Positions 24,425-33,350 of a DNA stretch of 62,662 bases are shown here, one piece after another. The notes under the pieces were generated by a model. It saw nothing but the letters and a program-made list of their open reading frames with translations, had not been told where the DNA came from and ran no database searches. Positions within the stretch are counted from its first letter, which is position 1; the number at the start of each line of letters is the position of its first letter. A program made the translations under genes and the position numbers. The stretch spans positions 1-62,662 of IMG/VR virus record IMGVR_UViG_3300032322_000475. One strand, given 5' to 3'. This DNA comes from a virus.

Positions 24425-26191
24425 ATGAAGCGCGATGACTTTGGTGTGCGGATAGACGAGATCCGCGAGCTGGCAACCAAGTACAGCAAGCCTGACTTGG
24501 CGCGTATGGTGCAGATGGGCATGTTGGAACCACAACGTGCGCTGATGGCGGGCATGATGATTGACCGCATCACCAAGTCTGCTATGCAGCCGCCACAGAC
24601 TACAGTTGTAGAAGACGTGCTTTCTCCGCAGCCGCCTACAACCGCACAGGGTCAGATGCCGCCGGGCATTATGGCAGCAGCGGGTGCGCCTGCGCCTAGT
24701 GCGGGCGTGGCAGCGTTGCCAAGCGGGATGCGACAGATGGCAGGTGGTGGCATCGTGGCATTTGCTGACGGTGGCGATACCGAAGACTATGCTGATGGCG
24801 GCGTAATTGCTATGGCTGGTGGCGGGATGGAGGACTTTAGACGTGATCCGGCTAGTCGGGTAAACCCGCGTGTGCAAGCACAAAGAGATCAAGAGCGTCA
24901 GCGTATTTTGATGGAAGAGTTGGCGGATGCCCGTGCAAGGCTCGCCCGTGGTGACCCGCGTGCGCAAGGCGATGTTGATGCTTTAACTCGCGAACTGCGT
25001 AGGGCAATACCGAAACCAAGTGCTGATGCTGGTGTTACATCACTATTCCCGTCCGCACAGGCGGCTGAACCTATGGCTGCTCGTGCTCCGGTTACTTCTG
25101 CACCAGTAGAGGATGAGGCTATTTATGATCCGATGACTGGTGTCAAAATATCCGGTCCAGAGCCGACGGCGTATTCGCCACAAGTAAAGCCTGGTACTCG
25201 ATATGAGCCAAATATAATTAAAGACATCTTGCAGGGTTCACCCGGTGGTGCAAGACCGGCACCTGCTCCTGCGGCTCCTCCGAGCAAAGAGCCGCCTCCG
25301 CCAGCAGTGGTTGAACGACGGCCTGCTGAAGAAAAGGCTGCACCTGCTGTGCCAGCAGAACCAGAGATCAAAAGGCCAAAAGCTATTGAAGCACAACAGC
25401 TTGAGGTGCCAAAAGAACGCACTCTCAAAGAAGAGGCTGCTGATATCAAGGCGGCGTATCAAGAGCTGGGCGTTGATGTAGACATGTACAAGAACCAAAT
25501 GAGAGAGCTAGAGGGCAAGAAGGCTAGTTTTGCACAGAGAAAAGAGAAGGCTCTTGGTGCTGCTCTGATGGCTTTTGGTTTCGACTTGGCTAGTGCTCGT
25601 GAGGGGCAGGTCTTCCAGCAATTAAACAAGGGCGGCCAGAGGGCGCTTGGCATGTACGTGAATGACATGGACAAGATTGCCGAGAACGAAGACCGCATCG
25701 ACATGTTGAATCGTCAGCTTCAGATGGCAGAGAACAACTTCCGTCGCACGGGAGCAGACTCCGCTCTGACGCAAATGCGGGCTAGGCGTGAACGCATAGA
25801 ACAGGTGCAGGCCAAGAACGTTGAATTAAAGCAGCGTGCGGCAGAAGCCACAGCAAATCTTGAGGCAAGCGTTTACCAGACCGATGTGGGTGCTAAAGCA
25901 AGAAAAGACGTGGCTGATGCACAGGCTGCGGCAAAAGCAGCCGTGGCTGGCCGAGCAGGTGCGTTGACGCAGAAGCAGCGGTTTGATATTGAGCAACAAC
26001 TGCGTGTTGAGCTTGAGCCAAAGCTACGAGAGCAATACAAAAATCATCCCAACCCTGACAAGAAAGTTGCAGAAGAGTTGCAGAAACAAATTAGAGCAAG
26101 GATTTCAGAACTCGAATCACGGCAATCTGGTTACGGTGGCAACGTTCCCGCCCAAGATATGTTTGCAGAATGGTCTGTTGAGGGTATGTAA
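24425..26191 (+). CDS. ejection-type virion protein with AGGGIVAFADGG tags
   Basis: A 588-residue protein. N-terminal helix (DEIRELATKYSKPDLARMVQ), then Pro/Ala-rich linkers around several glycine tags (MAGGGIVAFADGG, YADGGVIAMAGGG at about residues 103-137). The second half is a long coiled coil (residues ~340-560) with AFGFDLASAREGQVFQQLNKG inside. The tag-linker-coil layout matches the other ejected proteins here. It may link DNA or membrane to the core. No catalytic motif seen. Confidence 0.5.
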   Translation: MKRDDFGVRIDEIRELATKYSKPDLARMVQMGMLEPQRALMAGMMIDRITKSAMQPPQTTVVEDVLSPQPPTTAQGQMPPGIMAAAGAPAPSAGVAALPSGMRQMAGGGIVAFADGGDTEDYADGGVIAMAGGGMEDFRRDPASRVNPRVQAQRDQERQRILMEELADARARLARGDPRAQGDVDALTRELRRAIPKPSADAGVTSLFPSAQAAEPMAARAPVTSAPVEDEAIYDPMTGVKISGPEPTAYSPQVKPGTRYEPNIIKDILQGSPGGARPAPAPAAPPSKEPPPPAVVERRPAEEKAAPAVPAEPEIKRPKAIEAQQLEVPKERTLKEEAADIKAAYQELGVDVDMYKNQMRELEGKKASFAQRKEKALGAALMAFGFDLASAREGQVFQQLNKGGQRALGMYVNDMDKIAENEDRIDMLNRQLQMAENNFRRTGADSALTQMRARRERIEQVQAKNVELKQRAAEATANLEASVYQTDVGAKARKDVADAQAAAKAAVAGRAGALTQKQRFDIEQQLRVELEPKLREQYKNHPNPDKKVAEELQKQIRARISELESRQSGYGGNVPAQDMFAEWSVEGM

Positions 26192-29100
26192 ATGGCTCAA
26201 TACAAGGTCACCAGCCCCGAAGGCAAGCAGTACGTTGTTAACGGTCCGGCTGGTGCTAGCCGTGAGCAAGTACTAGAAGTTCTCAAATATAAGCTTGAGG
26301 CGGAGGAACGTCCCGAGCGTTCGCTTGGGCAAGAAATAACTGCTGGATTTGCTCGAGGCAAAGAACGTCTGAAATCTGCGCTAGGTGATGTGTTGCCTGC
26401 GATGGTGGCAAGTGGTCTTGGTTTTGAAGATTACGCCAAGAAGCAAATGGCAGAGGCCGCTCAGTCAGAGCGCGACATAGCAGAATTTAATCCACCATCA
26501 TTCCGATCCTACAAAGACGTTACCGGTCCAAGGTCTGCGCTGGGCTACGTTGCTGAGACGCTGAGTGAAACAGCGCCTGACATCCTTGCATCTTTACTTC
26601 CCGGTGGTGTTGGTGGCGCTGCGGCTCGTCGTATAGGCACCGCTGGACTGCGAGAGTTGGGTGCTGCTGGTGCGGAGCAAATCGCTCGTCGCGGCGCTAT
26701 GGGTGAGGCTGCTGGTGTGTACTTGGGCAGCTATGCACAGAACGCACCCGAGGTATTCCAGAGTATCTACAACGAGACAGGTCAGCTAGAGCCGGGCGTG
26801 GCTGCGATATTTGGCTCTGTCAGCGCTGGGCTAGACTCTATCCTACCGGCGTCTATCCTGCGATCCATGTCAGCGCCTGTTAAGGTGGGCGTGGTGGAGA
26901 AGATCCTTGAGCGGTCAGGCATGGAGCCTAGCCTGCTGCGCAAGGTTGTGGCGCAGGTTCCTGGGAATGCGGCAAGAGAAGGTCTGACAGAAGCGGCGCA
27001 GGAAGCAATCAATATCACAGCAGAGGACTTCGTCAAGAAGACGGACAGGATCTGGGACAGTGAGGATTGGAACCGAATCGTTGAATCTGGTATCCGCGGC
27101 AGTATTGCTGGCGGCGCTTTTGGCGTTCCCGGTTCCGTGGCCGAGCGCGTACGTGAGCGTGCGGCAGAGCCAGAGCGGTTGGCACAAGACATCGCTACAG
27201 AGGAAGAGCGGCTGGCACAGATTGTGCCGGAAGCCCCTTTGGAAACGTTGCCACCGCCGATGGTCAAGATTGACCGGAATGATCTGCTACAGGCAGGTCT
27301 GAAGCCGCAGTCTGTCTACGTGCGGGAGCTGACTGGCAAGGATCCGTCTATCCCAGAAGAGGCTAGCCAGATAGAGGCCACGCTAGCAAAGATGCGCAAG
27401 AACTCGAAGATGGATCCAGAAGTACTGGCGTCCGTCGAGAACGTAATTGAGGCGTACAAGGCACGGCCAGCAGAAGATACTGTTGCAGCAGAACAGCCAA
27501 CCCCTGCGTTGTTTAGCCGTACGCCAAAGACATCCCCTGTCAAAACTTACAAAACGGCTGATGGTTATACGTTTTACGAATTGCCTACCGGAGAAGTTGT
27601 TGACAACTTAAATCCAAATCTTGTTGATATATCTTGGCCTTCAAAAGAACAGTTCTTTCAAGACACCGAAGGTACTGCATACGAGGTAGATGATGAGCTT
27701 GGCAAAAGAAGAGCTGCTATAGAAAGTGTAGGCAGCGCAAAACCAATTCCAGAAAGACTTGCCACGTTTTTCCCAGATGATGCACAAGCGCAATTCTTAA
27801 GAGCTAGAAACAAACAACTTGCGGAGCAAGAAGCCAAGGATAGGCGCTCACAACTGCGCTTGGTTTCTGATGATGAGACATCAACTAAATCTTTGTTCAG
27901 TGCAGAGCGCAAGAAAACCAAAGAACGTATCCCAGAGCTGGAAGAGTTAGCGCAAGGCGTTATTGAAGGCAGAGTTACCAAAGAGCAATACGACGAAGGC
28001 GTCAAGGCATTTAAGCCTGTAACGCCGTACACAGAAATTCCTGCGCCTGCTACCTCGGCAGACTTGGAGCGGTCGCTTTCTACGGATAAACGAGAGCGCA
28101 TCTACTCTCCGCGGGAGGAGCTGGAAGAGGGCTACCCAGTTGGGTTGCGGCTGGACATTCCTGCTTACACCAACCATGGCGTGTGGGCTATCTCCGTCCA
28201 CGAGCAGCAGAAGAATTTTAATGCCGGTAAGTCTATTGGATATGATTCTGTGGCAGCCATCACAGAGCCTACGTTTGGTGCTGTAGAAAAAGCTGCACTG
28301 TCGATTGCTGCTGGCAAAGCCAAGTCCACCATTGCTGTGGTCAAGGGTAAGTGGAAGCCGTTGACAGAGAAGGAAGCGGTTGCGCAGGCGAAGGCAGCGC
28401 TAAAAGATAAGAATTGGGCGCAGGTGGGGATGGATCCTACCCGACATGCTTACTTCTATGATCGCAAGACAGGCGAGCCGGTTGTTTCTGGCGATGAAGC
28501 AATCATGGTGGGTCCGCTGGTGCTGGTGAAGAACCCAGTCTACGCGCCTAAAGATCAGTTCTTGTTTAGCAGTTCTCCGTTAGTTAACGCGCCGCCCAAC
28601 GAGCGTGGTATGTCTAGGGATGCTGTTGAAAATGTTGTCCAGACTATCAAACGTACGTGGACAAATGCTCCTGCGCACGTAACCGTACAGAGCGTCAGCG
28701 ATTTGCCCAAAGCTCTCCGCGAGCAAGCAGAGCGGGATGGTGTTAATCCGCGCGGGGTGTATGAGCCAGATAGTCAAATTGTGTACTTGGTCGCAGACAA
28801 TATACCGAACCAGGCACAGGCGGCCATCACCCTAGCGCACGAAGCCCTCGGCCACTTTGGTTTGCGTGTGGTGCTGGGCAAGAACTTCAACAGAATGATG
28901 GACGACCTGTACCGCACGAACAAGATGGTTCGTGACCGGGCAGACGAGAAGATCAAAGAGGGTGACGACCAGCGTACGGCTGTTGAAGAAGTTTTGGCAG
29001 AGATGGCGCAAGAGGTGTACGACACCAGAGTGCCAGAGAACAAGAACAAGATATCCGCTTTGCAGAAGGTCATCAACGCGATTAAGCAGTTCCTGCGCAA

Positions 29101-31846
29101 TCTTGGTGTACCTGTTGGTCGCATCAAGGATGAGGAGGTAATTGGCTTAATTGCCAACGCCCGCAAGTCTGTGGTGCGGGGTCCTGTTAAAGCGGCTATA
29201 TCAGCCAAGGAACAGGCCAAGTACAGCAAGCGGTCGGCCAACATCTTCAAAGGTCTGAACGAGCAGGTAAACAATCTGCCGGGCATGGACTCCCAGCTAG
29301 CTGAAGACTTCAAGAATTCTATGTCCAACCTGCCGGACAAGATTCGTGGTGCAGCGTTGGGCTTCTTGACCATGCCGCAGATAGAAGAGGTCTACGGCAC
29401 TCAACTGCCGTCGTTGAAAAAGCTGACGTCCGCGCTTGAGTCTCGGGCTGCTGACATGATGCGCCGTCGGCAGAACATCTCGAAGAATATTCAGGACTGG
29501 TACAAGATAGCTAACAAGCACAAGGCGCTACTGCCACGGTTCTTTGCGATTGCTAACCGCACGACGTTGGATCAGATCGACGTGCTTGATCCGGCAGAGG
29601 CAGACAACCCGCTGACCAAAGAGTTCAAGAAGTTGCCGCAGGATTTGCAGAACGTCTACAAGCAACTGCGCGAGGACTACAAGAAGTCGTCCGATGAATA
29701 CATGTCTTTGCTGCTATCGAACCTGAAGCAGAGTAAGGCATCGGAAATCAGGCTGAAGATGGAAGCCAAGCGGATGAAGGTGTACCTGCCGCTCTTCCGT
29801 ATGGGTGACTACTGGGTGTCGTACAACGATCAGAACGGCGAGCGTGTGTCTATGGCGTTCGAGAGCGTGCGTGAAGCCAAGCAGGCGGCTGACAAGGCGC
29901 GGGCTGACGGCATGGACGATGTCAAGGAATTCACCCGTCTTCAGCAGATTACCTATCGCTCCGCCCCACCGACCGGCTTCATGGGATCTGTGGTCAAGCA
30001 GCTAGAGGATCAGGGCGTCAAGCCGGAAGTGATTGACGGCATCTACCAGACTTACCTGTCGCTGTTCCCAGCGCAGTCTGTACGCCAGCAGTTCCGCAAG
30101 CGTGAGGGCAGACTTGGTTTCCGTGAGGATGTGTTCCAAGTGTACGCAAACGTGGCTACACGCATGGCAAATCAGCTTGCCAACATGAAGAACGCAGAGC
30201 CGCTGGAGTCCGCTGTTACTGGCGTACGTGAGGAGTTCGAACAGAACCCGACGATGGAACTGCGTGATGTTGTGGACAACATGCAGAAGCAGTTGGACTT
30301 TATCCGCAACCCGGTCAACGGCGATCTGGTGAACAAGGCTAGCTACTTCAGCTATATGTGGTTCATCGCTGGCAACGTTTCCAGTGCGCTTGTCAACCTG
30401 ACTCAAATGCCGATTGTGGTCTACCCGCTTTTGGGTGGTAAGTATGGATTTGGCCGAGCAGCAGATGCCATGCGCTTGGCGACGGCGCAATACTGGAAGG
30501 GCGGCAAGGATGACAACAGCGAGTTCCTGCCTGACTGGACATTTGGTGCCAACGCCAAGGGTGAGTTGAAGCAACTGTACGACAGGGCTGTACAGTCTCA
30601 AGCGATCAGGCGCTCTACCGGCTACGAGATTACAGAAGCACGCAAGGTGAAGGTGGAAGACTTTACAGGCAAGCGTGCAAAGATCGAACACGGGCTAGGC
30701 TGGATCTTCCAGAACTCGGAACGCGCCAACCGTGAGATTACGCTGATAGCCGCATTCAACCTAGCGCGAGAGGGTGTCAAGGGCAAGCCTGGGATGTCGG
30801 TGGATGACGCCATCGACTACGCTCTGTCCGTGGTGAATGACGCACACGGCGCAGCGCTGGCAGAGATTGGTCCACGATACTTCCAGCAAGGTATCGGCAA
30901 GGTAGCCTTTACCTTCAAGCGGTTTGCCCAAGCGCAGATCTATCTGCTCGGTCGTCTATTTCATCAGGCATTCAAGGGCGTAGACAAGGACACCCGCGAT
31001 CTAGCTCGCAAGCAGCTACTGGGTATTGCCGGTATGTCCTACATCTTTGCTGGTATCCAAGGTATGCCGCTGTACGGCGCGGTGTCTGTACTGGCTAACA
31101 TGTTGGCTGACGATGATGACGAGCCGTTTGACATGGACGCTACTGTCCGCGGAGCCTTTGGTGACATCGGATACAAGGGTCCGGTCAACGCCCTGCTAGC
31201 TGTGGATATCGCTAGCCGTACGGGCTTTAACGGATTGTTGTGGCGCGATGACCCCAAGCGGTTGGCAGAGATAGGTCCTACGCTGTACGCCATCGAACAA
31301 GCTGCTGGCCCAGCCTACGGCGCGTTCAGGAATGCAGAGCGTGGATTGAAGCTGGTGCAAGAAGGCGAGTGGCAGCGTGGTATGGAAGCGTTGTCACCCA
31401 GTTTTGTACGCAACGGCTTGAAGGCTTTCCGTCTGGGCACGGAGGGGGCGATGACCAAAGATGGTGTGCCGATTACTGATGACATCGGGGCGTACAACAC
31501 CTTCATGCAGATCTTTGGGTTTAACCCTGCGGCGCTTGCAGAAGCACAGGCTCGAGCTGGTGCAGAGAAACGTGCGGAACGAGCCATCATGGATCGTCGG
31601 GCGGCTCTGCTTGAGAAGGCGTTCTTGGCACGGCAGGAAGGTGACTCTGACGGTTTGTCAGACGTCATGGAAACCATCGGCAAGTTTAACGAAAAGAATC
31701 CAGAGGTTCCTATTACTGCCAAAAGTCTGCGGGCATCTGCTCTATCTAGGCAGCGCAAAATGGCAGAGAGTACTGGCGGTGTGTACTTGAATCCTAAGTT
31801 GCGCAACCGCCTGATGGAAACTTACGGCGGCGGTGAAGAAGACTAA
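26192..31846 (+). CDS. giant polyvalent protein with PLxRFG-type and metallopeptidase-like domains
   Basis: An 1884-residue protein, by far the largest. N-terminus MAQYKVTSPEGKQYVVNGP is a common start for polyvalent proteins. Around residue 885 is LAHEALGHFGLR, the HExxGH-type motif of the polyvalent-associated metallopeptidase. Around 1198-1208 is YLPLFRMGDYWV, a PLxRFG-like motif. Helical, membrane-capable regions lie at ~105-220 and ~1385-1410. Such proteins are injected with phage DNA and may protect it or modify the host cell. It converges tail-to-tail with the leftward arm, stop codons sharing CTAA. Confidence 0.65.
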   Translation: MAQYKVTSPEGKQYVVNGPAGASREQVLEVLKYKLEAEERPERSLGQEITAGFARGKERLKSALGDVLPAMVASGLGFEDYAKKQMAEAAQSERDIAEFNPPSFRSYKDVTGPRSALGYVAETLSETAPDILASLLPGGVGGAAARRIGTAGLRELGAAGAEQIARRGAMGEAAGVYLGSYAQNAPEVFQSIYNETGQLEPGVAAIFGSVSAGLDSILPASILRSMSAPVKVGVVEKILERSGMEPSLLRKVVAQVPGNAAREGLTEAAQEAINITAEDFVKKTDRIWDSEDWNRIVESGIRGSIAGGAFGVPGSVAERVRERAAEPERLAQDIATEEERLAQIVPEAPLETLPPPMVKIDRNDLLQAGLKPQSVYVRELTGKDPSIPEEASQIEATLAKMRKNSKMDPEVLASVENVIEAYKARPAEDTVAAEQPTPALFSRTPKTSPVKTYKTADGYTFYELPTGEVVDNLNPNLVDISWPSKEQFFQDTEGTAYEVDDELGKRRAAIESVGSAKPIPERLATFFPDDAQAQFLRARNKQLAEQEAKDRRSQLRLVSDDETSTKSLFSAERKKTKERIPELEELAQGVIEGRVTKEQYDEGVKAFKPVTPYTEIPAPATSADLERSLSTDKRERIYSPREELEEGYPVGLRLDIPAYTNHGVWAISVHEQQKNFNAGKSIGYDSVAAITEPTFGAVEKAALSIAAGKAKSTIAVVKGKWKPLTEKEAVAQAKAALKDKNWAQVGMDPTRHAYFYDRKTGEPVVSGDEAIMVGPLVLVKNPVYAPKDQFLFSSSPLVNAPPNERGMSRDAVENVVQTIKRTWTNAPAHVTVQSVSDLPKALREQAERDGVNPRGVYEPDSQIVYLVADNIPNQAQAAITLAHEALGHFGLRVVLGKNFNRMMDDLYRTNKMVRDRADEKIKEGDDQRTAVEEVLAEMAQEVYDTRVPENKNKISALQKVINAIKQFLRNLGVPVGRIKDEEVIGLIANARKSVVRGPVKAAISAKEQAKYSKRSANIFKGLNEQVNNLPGMDSQLAEDFKNSMSNLPDKIRGAALGFLTMPQIEEVYGTQLPSLKKLTSALESRAADMMRRRQNISKNIQDWYKIANKHKALLPRFFAIANRTTLDQIDVLDPAEADNPLTKEFKKLPQDLQNVYKQLREDYKKSSDEYMSLLLSNLKQSKASEIRLKMEAKRMKVYLPLFRMGDYWVSYNDQNGERVSMAFESVREAKQAADKARADGMDDVKEFTRLQQITYRSAPPTGFMGSVVKQLEDQGVKPEVIDGIYQTYLSLFPAQSVRQQFRKREGRLGFREDVFQVYANVATRMANQLANMKNAEPLESAVTGVREEFEQNPTMELRDVVDNMQKQLDFIRNPVNGDLVNKASYFSYMWFIAGNVSSALVNLTQMPIVVYPLLGGKYGFGRAADAMRLATAQYWKGGKDDNSEFLPDWTFGANAKGELKQLYDRAVQSQAIRRSTGYEITEARKVKVEDFTGKRAKIEHGLGWIFQNSERANREITLIAAFNLAREGVKGKPGMSVDDAIDYALSVVNDAHGAALAEIGPRYFQQGIGKVAFTFKRFAQAQIYLLGRLFHQAFKGVDKDTRDLARKQLLGIAGMSYIFAGIQGMPLYGAVSVLANMLADDDDEPFDMDATVRGAFGDIGYKGPVNALLAVDIASRTGFNGLLWRDDPKRLAEIGPTLYAIEQAAGPAYGAFRNAERGLKLVQEGEWQRGMEALSPSFVRNGLKAFRLGTEGAMTKDGVPITDDIGAYNTFMQIFGFNPAALAEAQARAGAEKRAERAIMDRRAALLEKAFLARQEGDSDGLSDVMETIGKFNEKNPEVPITAKSLRASALSRQRKMAESTGGVYLNPKLRNRLMETYGGGEED

Positions 31847-32124
31847 CTGTTATGGTGACGCTCTATGGTCATCGCCATCAGATCCCATTCGGTAAGCTTG
31901 TACCGTGTATAAAAGCCTTTGCTTCCTAACCCGTGGTAGCCAGACTGCCCCTGATGGTGCTCTGGACAAAGCGGAATCACAAGCCAGTCAGAAGCCCGCT
32001 GCGCCCCGCCCACCGCATCCCGCGGGTGGTGCAGGTGAGCAGGCGTATGACCGTAGCCAAGGTGATGGCAGAGTACGCAGCCAATGTTGGCTACTTCGTT
32101 CATGTACTGCTTAATCGTTTTCAA
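31843..32124 (-). CDS. Ref-like HNH nuclease (RecA-dependent nuclease family)
   Basis: A 93-residue protein. CVLCHHLGYGHTPAHLHHPR (residues 16-35) followed by SDWLVIPLCPEHH and SGYHGLGSKGF gives the His/Cys-rich HNH layout of the RecA-dependent nuclease family (P1 Ref type). It would cut DNA held in RecA-made D-loops and stimulate recombination. Last gene of the leftward arm. Its TAG overlaps the TAA of the giant gene on the other strand. It overlaps the zinc-ribbon gene upstream by 14 bases. Confidence 0.75.
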   Translation of the reverse strand: MKTIKQYMNEVANIGCVLCHHLGYGHTPAHLHHPRDAVGGAQRASDWLVIPLCPEHHQGQSGYHGLGSKGFYTRYKLTEWDLMAMTIERHHNS

Positions 32125-32314
32125 TCTGCTCTGCCTCTAGGTTCGGGTCATAGTGCCGTTCCCATACTTCCTGCGGTATTTCAATTGACTGAAAGCGCTG
32201 CTTGCACTCGCGGCAAATCCGCTGGCGTTGCACAAAGTCGAAGGTACGGGAAACGTCTTGATACTTGCGGGTGTCGATTACTTGGGTAGGTTTGTCACAT
32301 GTCGGGCACCACAT
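32111..32314 (-). CDS. NrdR-like zinc-ribbon protein without ATP-cone
   Basis: A 67-residue protein: CPTCDKPTQVIDTR (residues 3-16), then FVQRQRICRECKQRFQSIE with the second CxxC. This matches the N-terminal zinc ribbon of NrdR, the ribonucleotide reductase repressor, but the ATP-cone is missing. It may bind DNA or act with the neighbouring nuclease. Its ATG lies inside the end of another zinc-ribbon frame (32295-32456). Function unknown; the fold is well supported by the four cysteines. Confidence 0.65.
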   Translation of the reverse strand: MWCPTCDKPTQVIDTRKYQDVSRTFDFVQRQRICRECKQRFQSIEIPQEVWERHYDPNLEAEQIEND

Positions 32315-32456
32315 TTTTTGGCCTTATTTTTGAGTAGCATTCTTTACACATCCACTGCCGACGCTTACCTACTATTTTGAAGTAGCCCCCTGGCGTGCGC
32401 CTGAAGCTATAGCAGTACACGCACCAGCGATCACTTGAGGAGTTTGTCTGCTGCAA
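32295..32456 (-). CDS. 53-residue zinc-ribbon protein (TTG start)
   Basis: This short frame fills the gap between the sugar reductase and the NrdR-like gene. From TTG 32456, with GGAG 10 bases upstream, it reads 53 residues to TGA at 32295. The product has CVYCYSF (Cys12/15) and CKECYSK (Cys37/40) around GYFKIVGKRRQWM, i.e. C-x2-C, 21 residues, C-x2-C, a clear zinc ribbon. It overlaps the end of the upstream gene by 26 bases and the next start by 20. A GTG start just before the second Tyr is possible but would lose Cys12. Confidence 0.5.
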   Translation of the reverse strand: MQQTNSSSDRWCVYCYSFRRTPGGYFKIVGKRRQWMCKECYSKIRPKNVVPDM

Positions 32457-33342
32457 GATAGATCGTCTCCAAAGAACTTAGCGTCGGTCTATATCCCAGC
32501 GCGTACGCGGCTGTGTTCGTAGAATAATAGTTCTCTTTGATGCCAGTTGCAGGAATGCCTGCCGGGACATTAACAATCTCATACTGCATCCCGTACCGTT
32601 TACTCATACAGTCCAGCAGCATTTGTTTTGTCACCGGCTGACGGCTGTAGCAGTCAATAGCGGTATTGAGATCCTGTCCTAGCAGGACGTTGATCATCTG
32701 GAAGAAGTCGAGTGAGCCGACGTAATCCCGCACGATTGGCGTTCTGTCTGCGCGGAACACGGTGCCTTCCTTCACCGCCCGAATCATGTCGTTGATCATG
32801 AACCGACTGTTCAGGTCAGCGGTGTGGCTGAAGTAATTGTAGATTCGTAGATCCATGATGCAGCCCGGTGTCACGCGGTGGCGCGTCTCTGCGGCTAGCT
32901 TTGCCAGCCCGTAATAGTGGTGCGGCTGGATGTTGTTGATAGGGTAGGTGGCACACTTGTGTGCGTCGGCAGGCGTGTTGAAGTTGTCGCCGAACACAGC
33001 ACCGCTACTGATAAAGATGTACTTGCAGTCGCGGTTCTCGACCAGATAGTCCAGCGCCATCTTGTCGAACGTCTCTGTGATCTGGAAGATATTGCTGCCC
33101 ATCTTCCTGATGCGCTCTGGGTTGCCTGCGCCGACGAAGTTGATGATGACGTCTGCGTTCTTAGCCATGGACGGAAAGTCGAAGTACGTCCGGGAAAAGA
33201 AGTTCTTCAGGTTGTGCTCGACCATCCACCGGCTCATGGCACTAGCGTCGCGGGAGAACAGTTCTAGGAAATGCTCGTCGCTGAAGGACGTAATTAGGTC
33301 ACGGGCAAGGTGGCTACTTGCCCCCATGATGATGATCTTCAC
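32431..33342 (-). CDS. NAD(P)-dependent sugar reductase / epimerase family (YerF-like candidate)
   Basis: A 303-residue extended SDR protein. The N-terminal nucleotide-binding loop is GASSHLARDL (res 7-16). INFVGAGN and FISSGAVFGDN follow, and the active-site pair is YYGLAK (Tyr-x3-Lys). The C-terminal half binds a nucleotide sugar in the family. Downstream of the dehydrase and ThDP enzyme genes, it would reduce the side-chain ketone or a ring ketone of the sugar made by them, as YerF does in yersiniose synthesis. The SDR assignment is firm; the substrate is inferred. Confidence 0.65.
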   Translation of the reverse strand: MKIIIMGASSHLARDLITSFSDEHFLELFSRDASAMSRWMVEHNLKNFFSRTYFDFPSMAKNADVIINFVGAGNPERIRKMGSNIFQITETFDKMALDYLVENRDCKYIFISSGAVFGDNFNTPADAHKCATYPINNIQPHHYYGLAKLAAETRHRVTPGCIMDLRIYNYFSHTADLNSRFMINDMIRAVKEGTVFRADRTPIVRDYVGSLDFFQMINVLLGQDLNTAIDCYSRQPVTKQMLLDCMSKRYGMQYEIVNVPAGIPATGIKENYYSTNTAAYALGYRPTLSSLETIYLAADKLLK

Positions 33343-33350
33343 GTCGCCTC

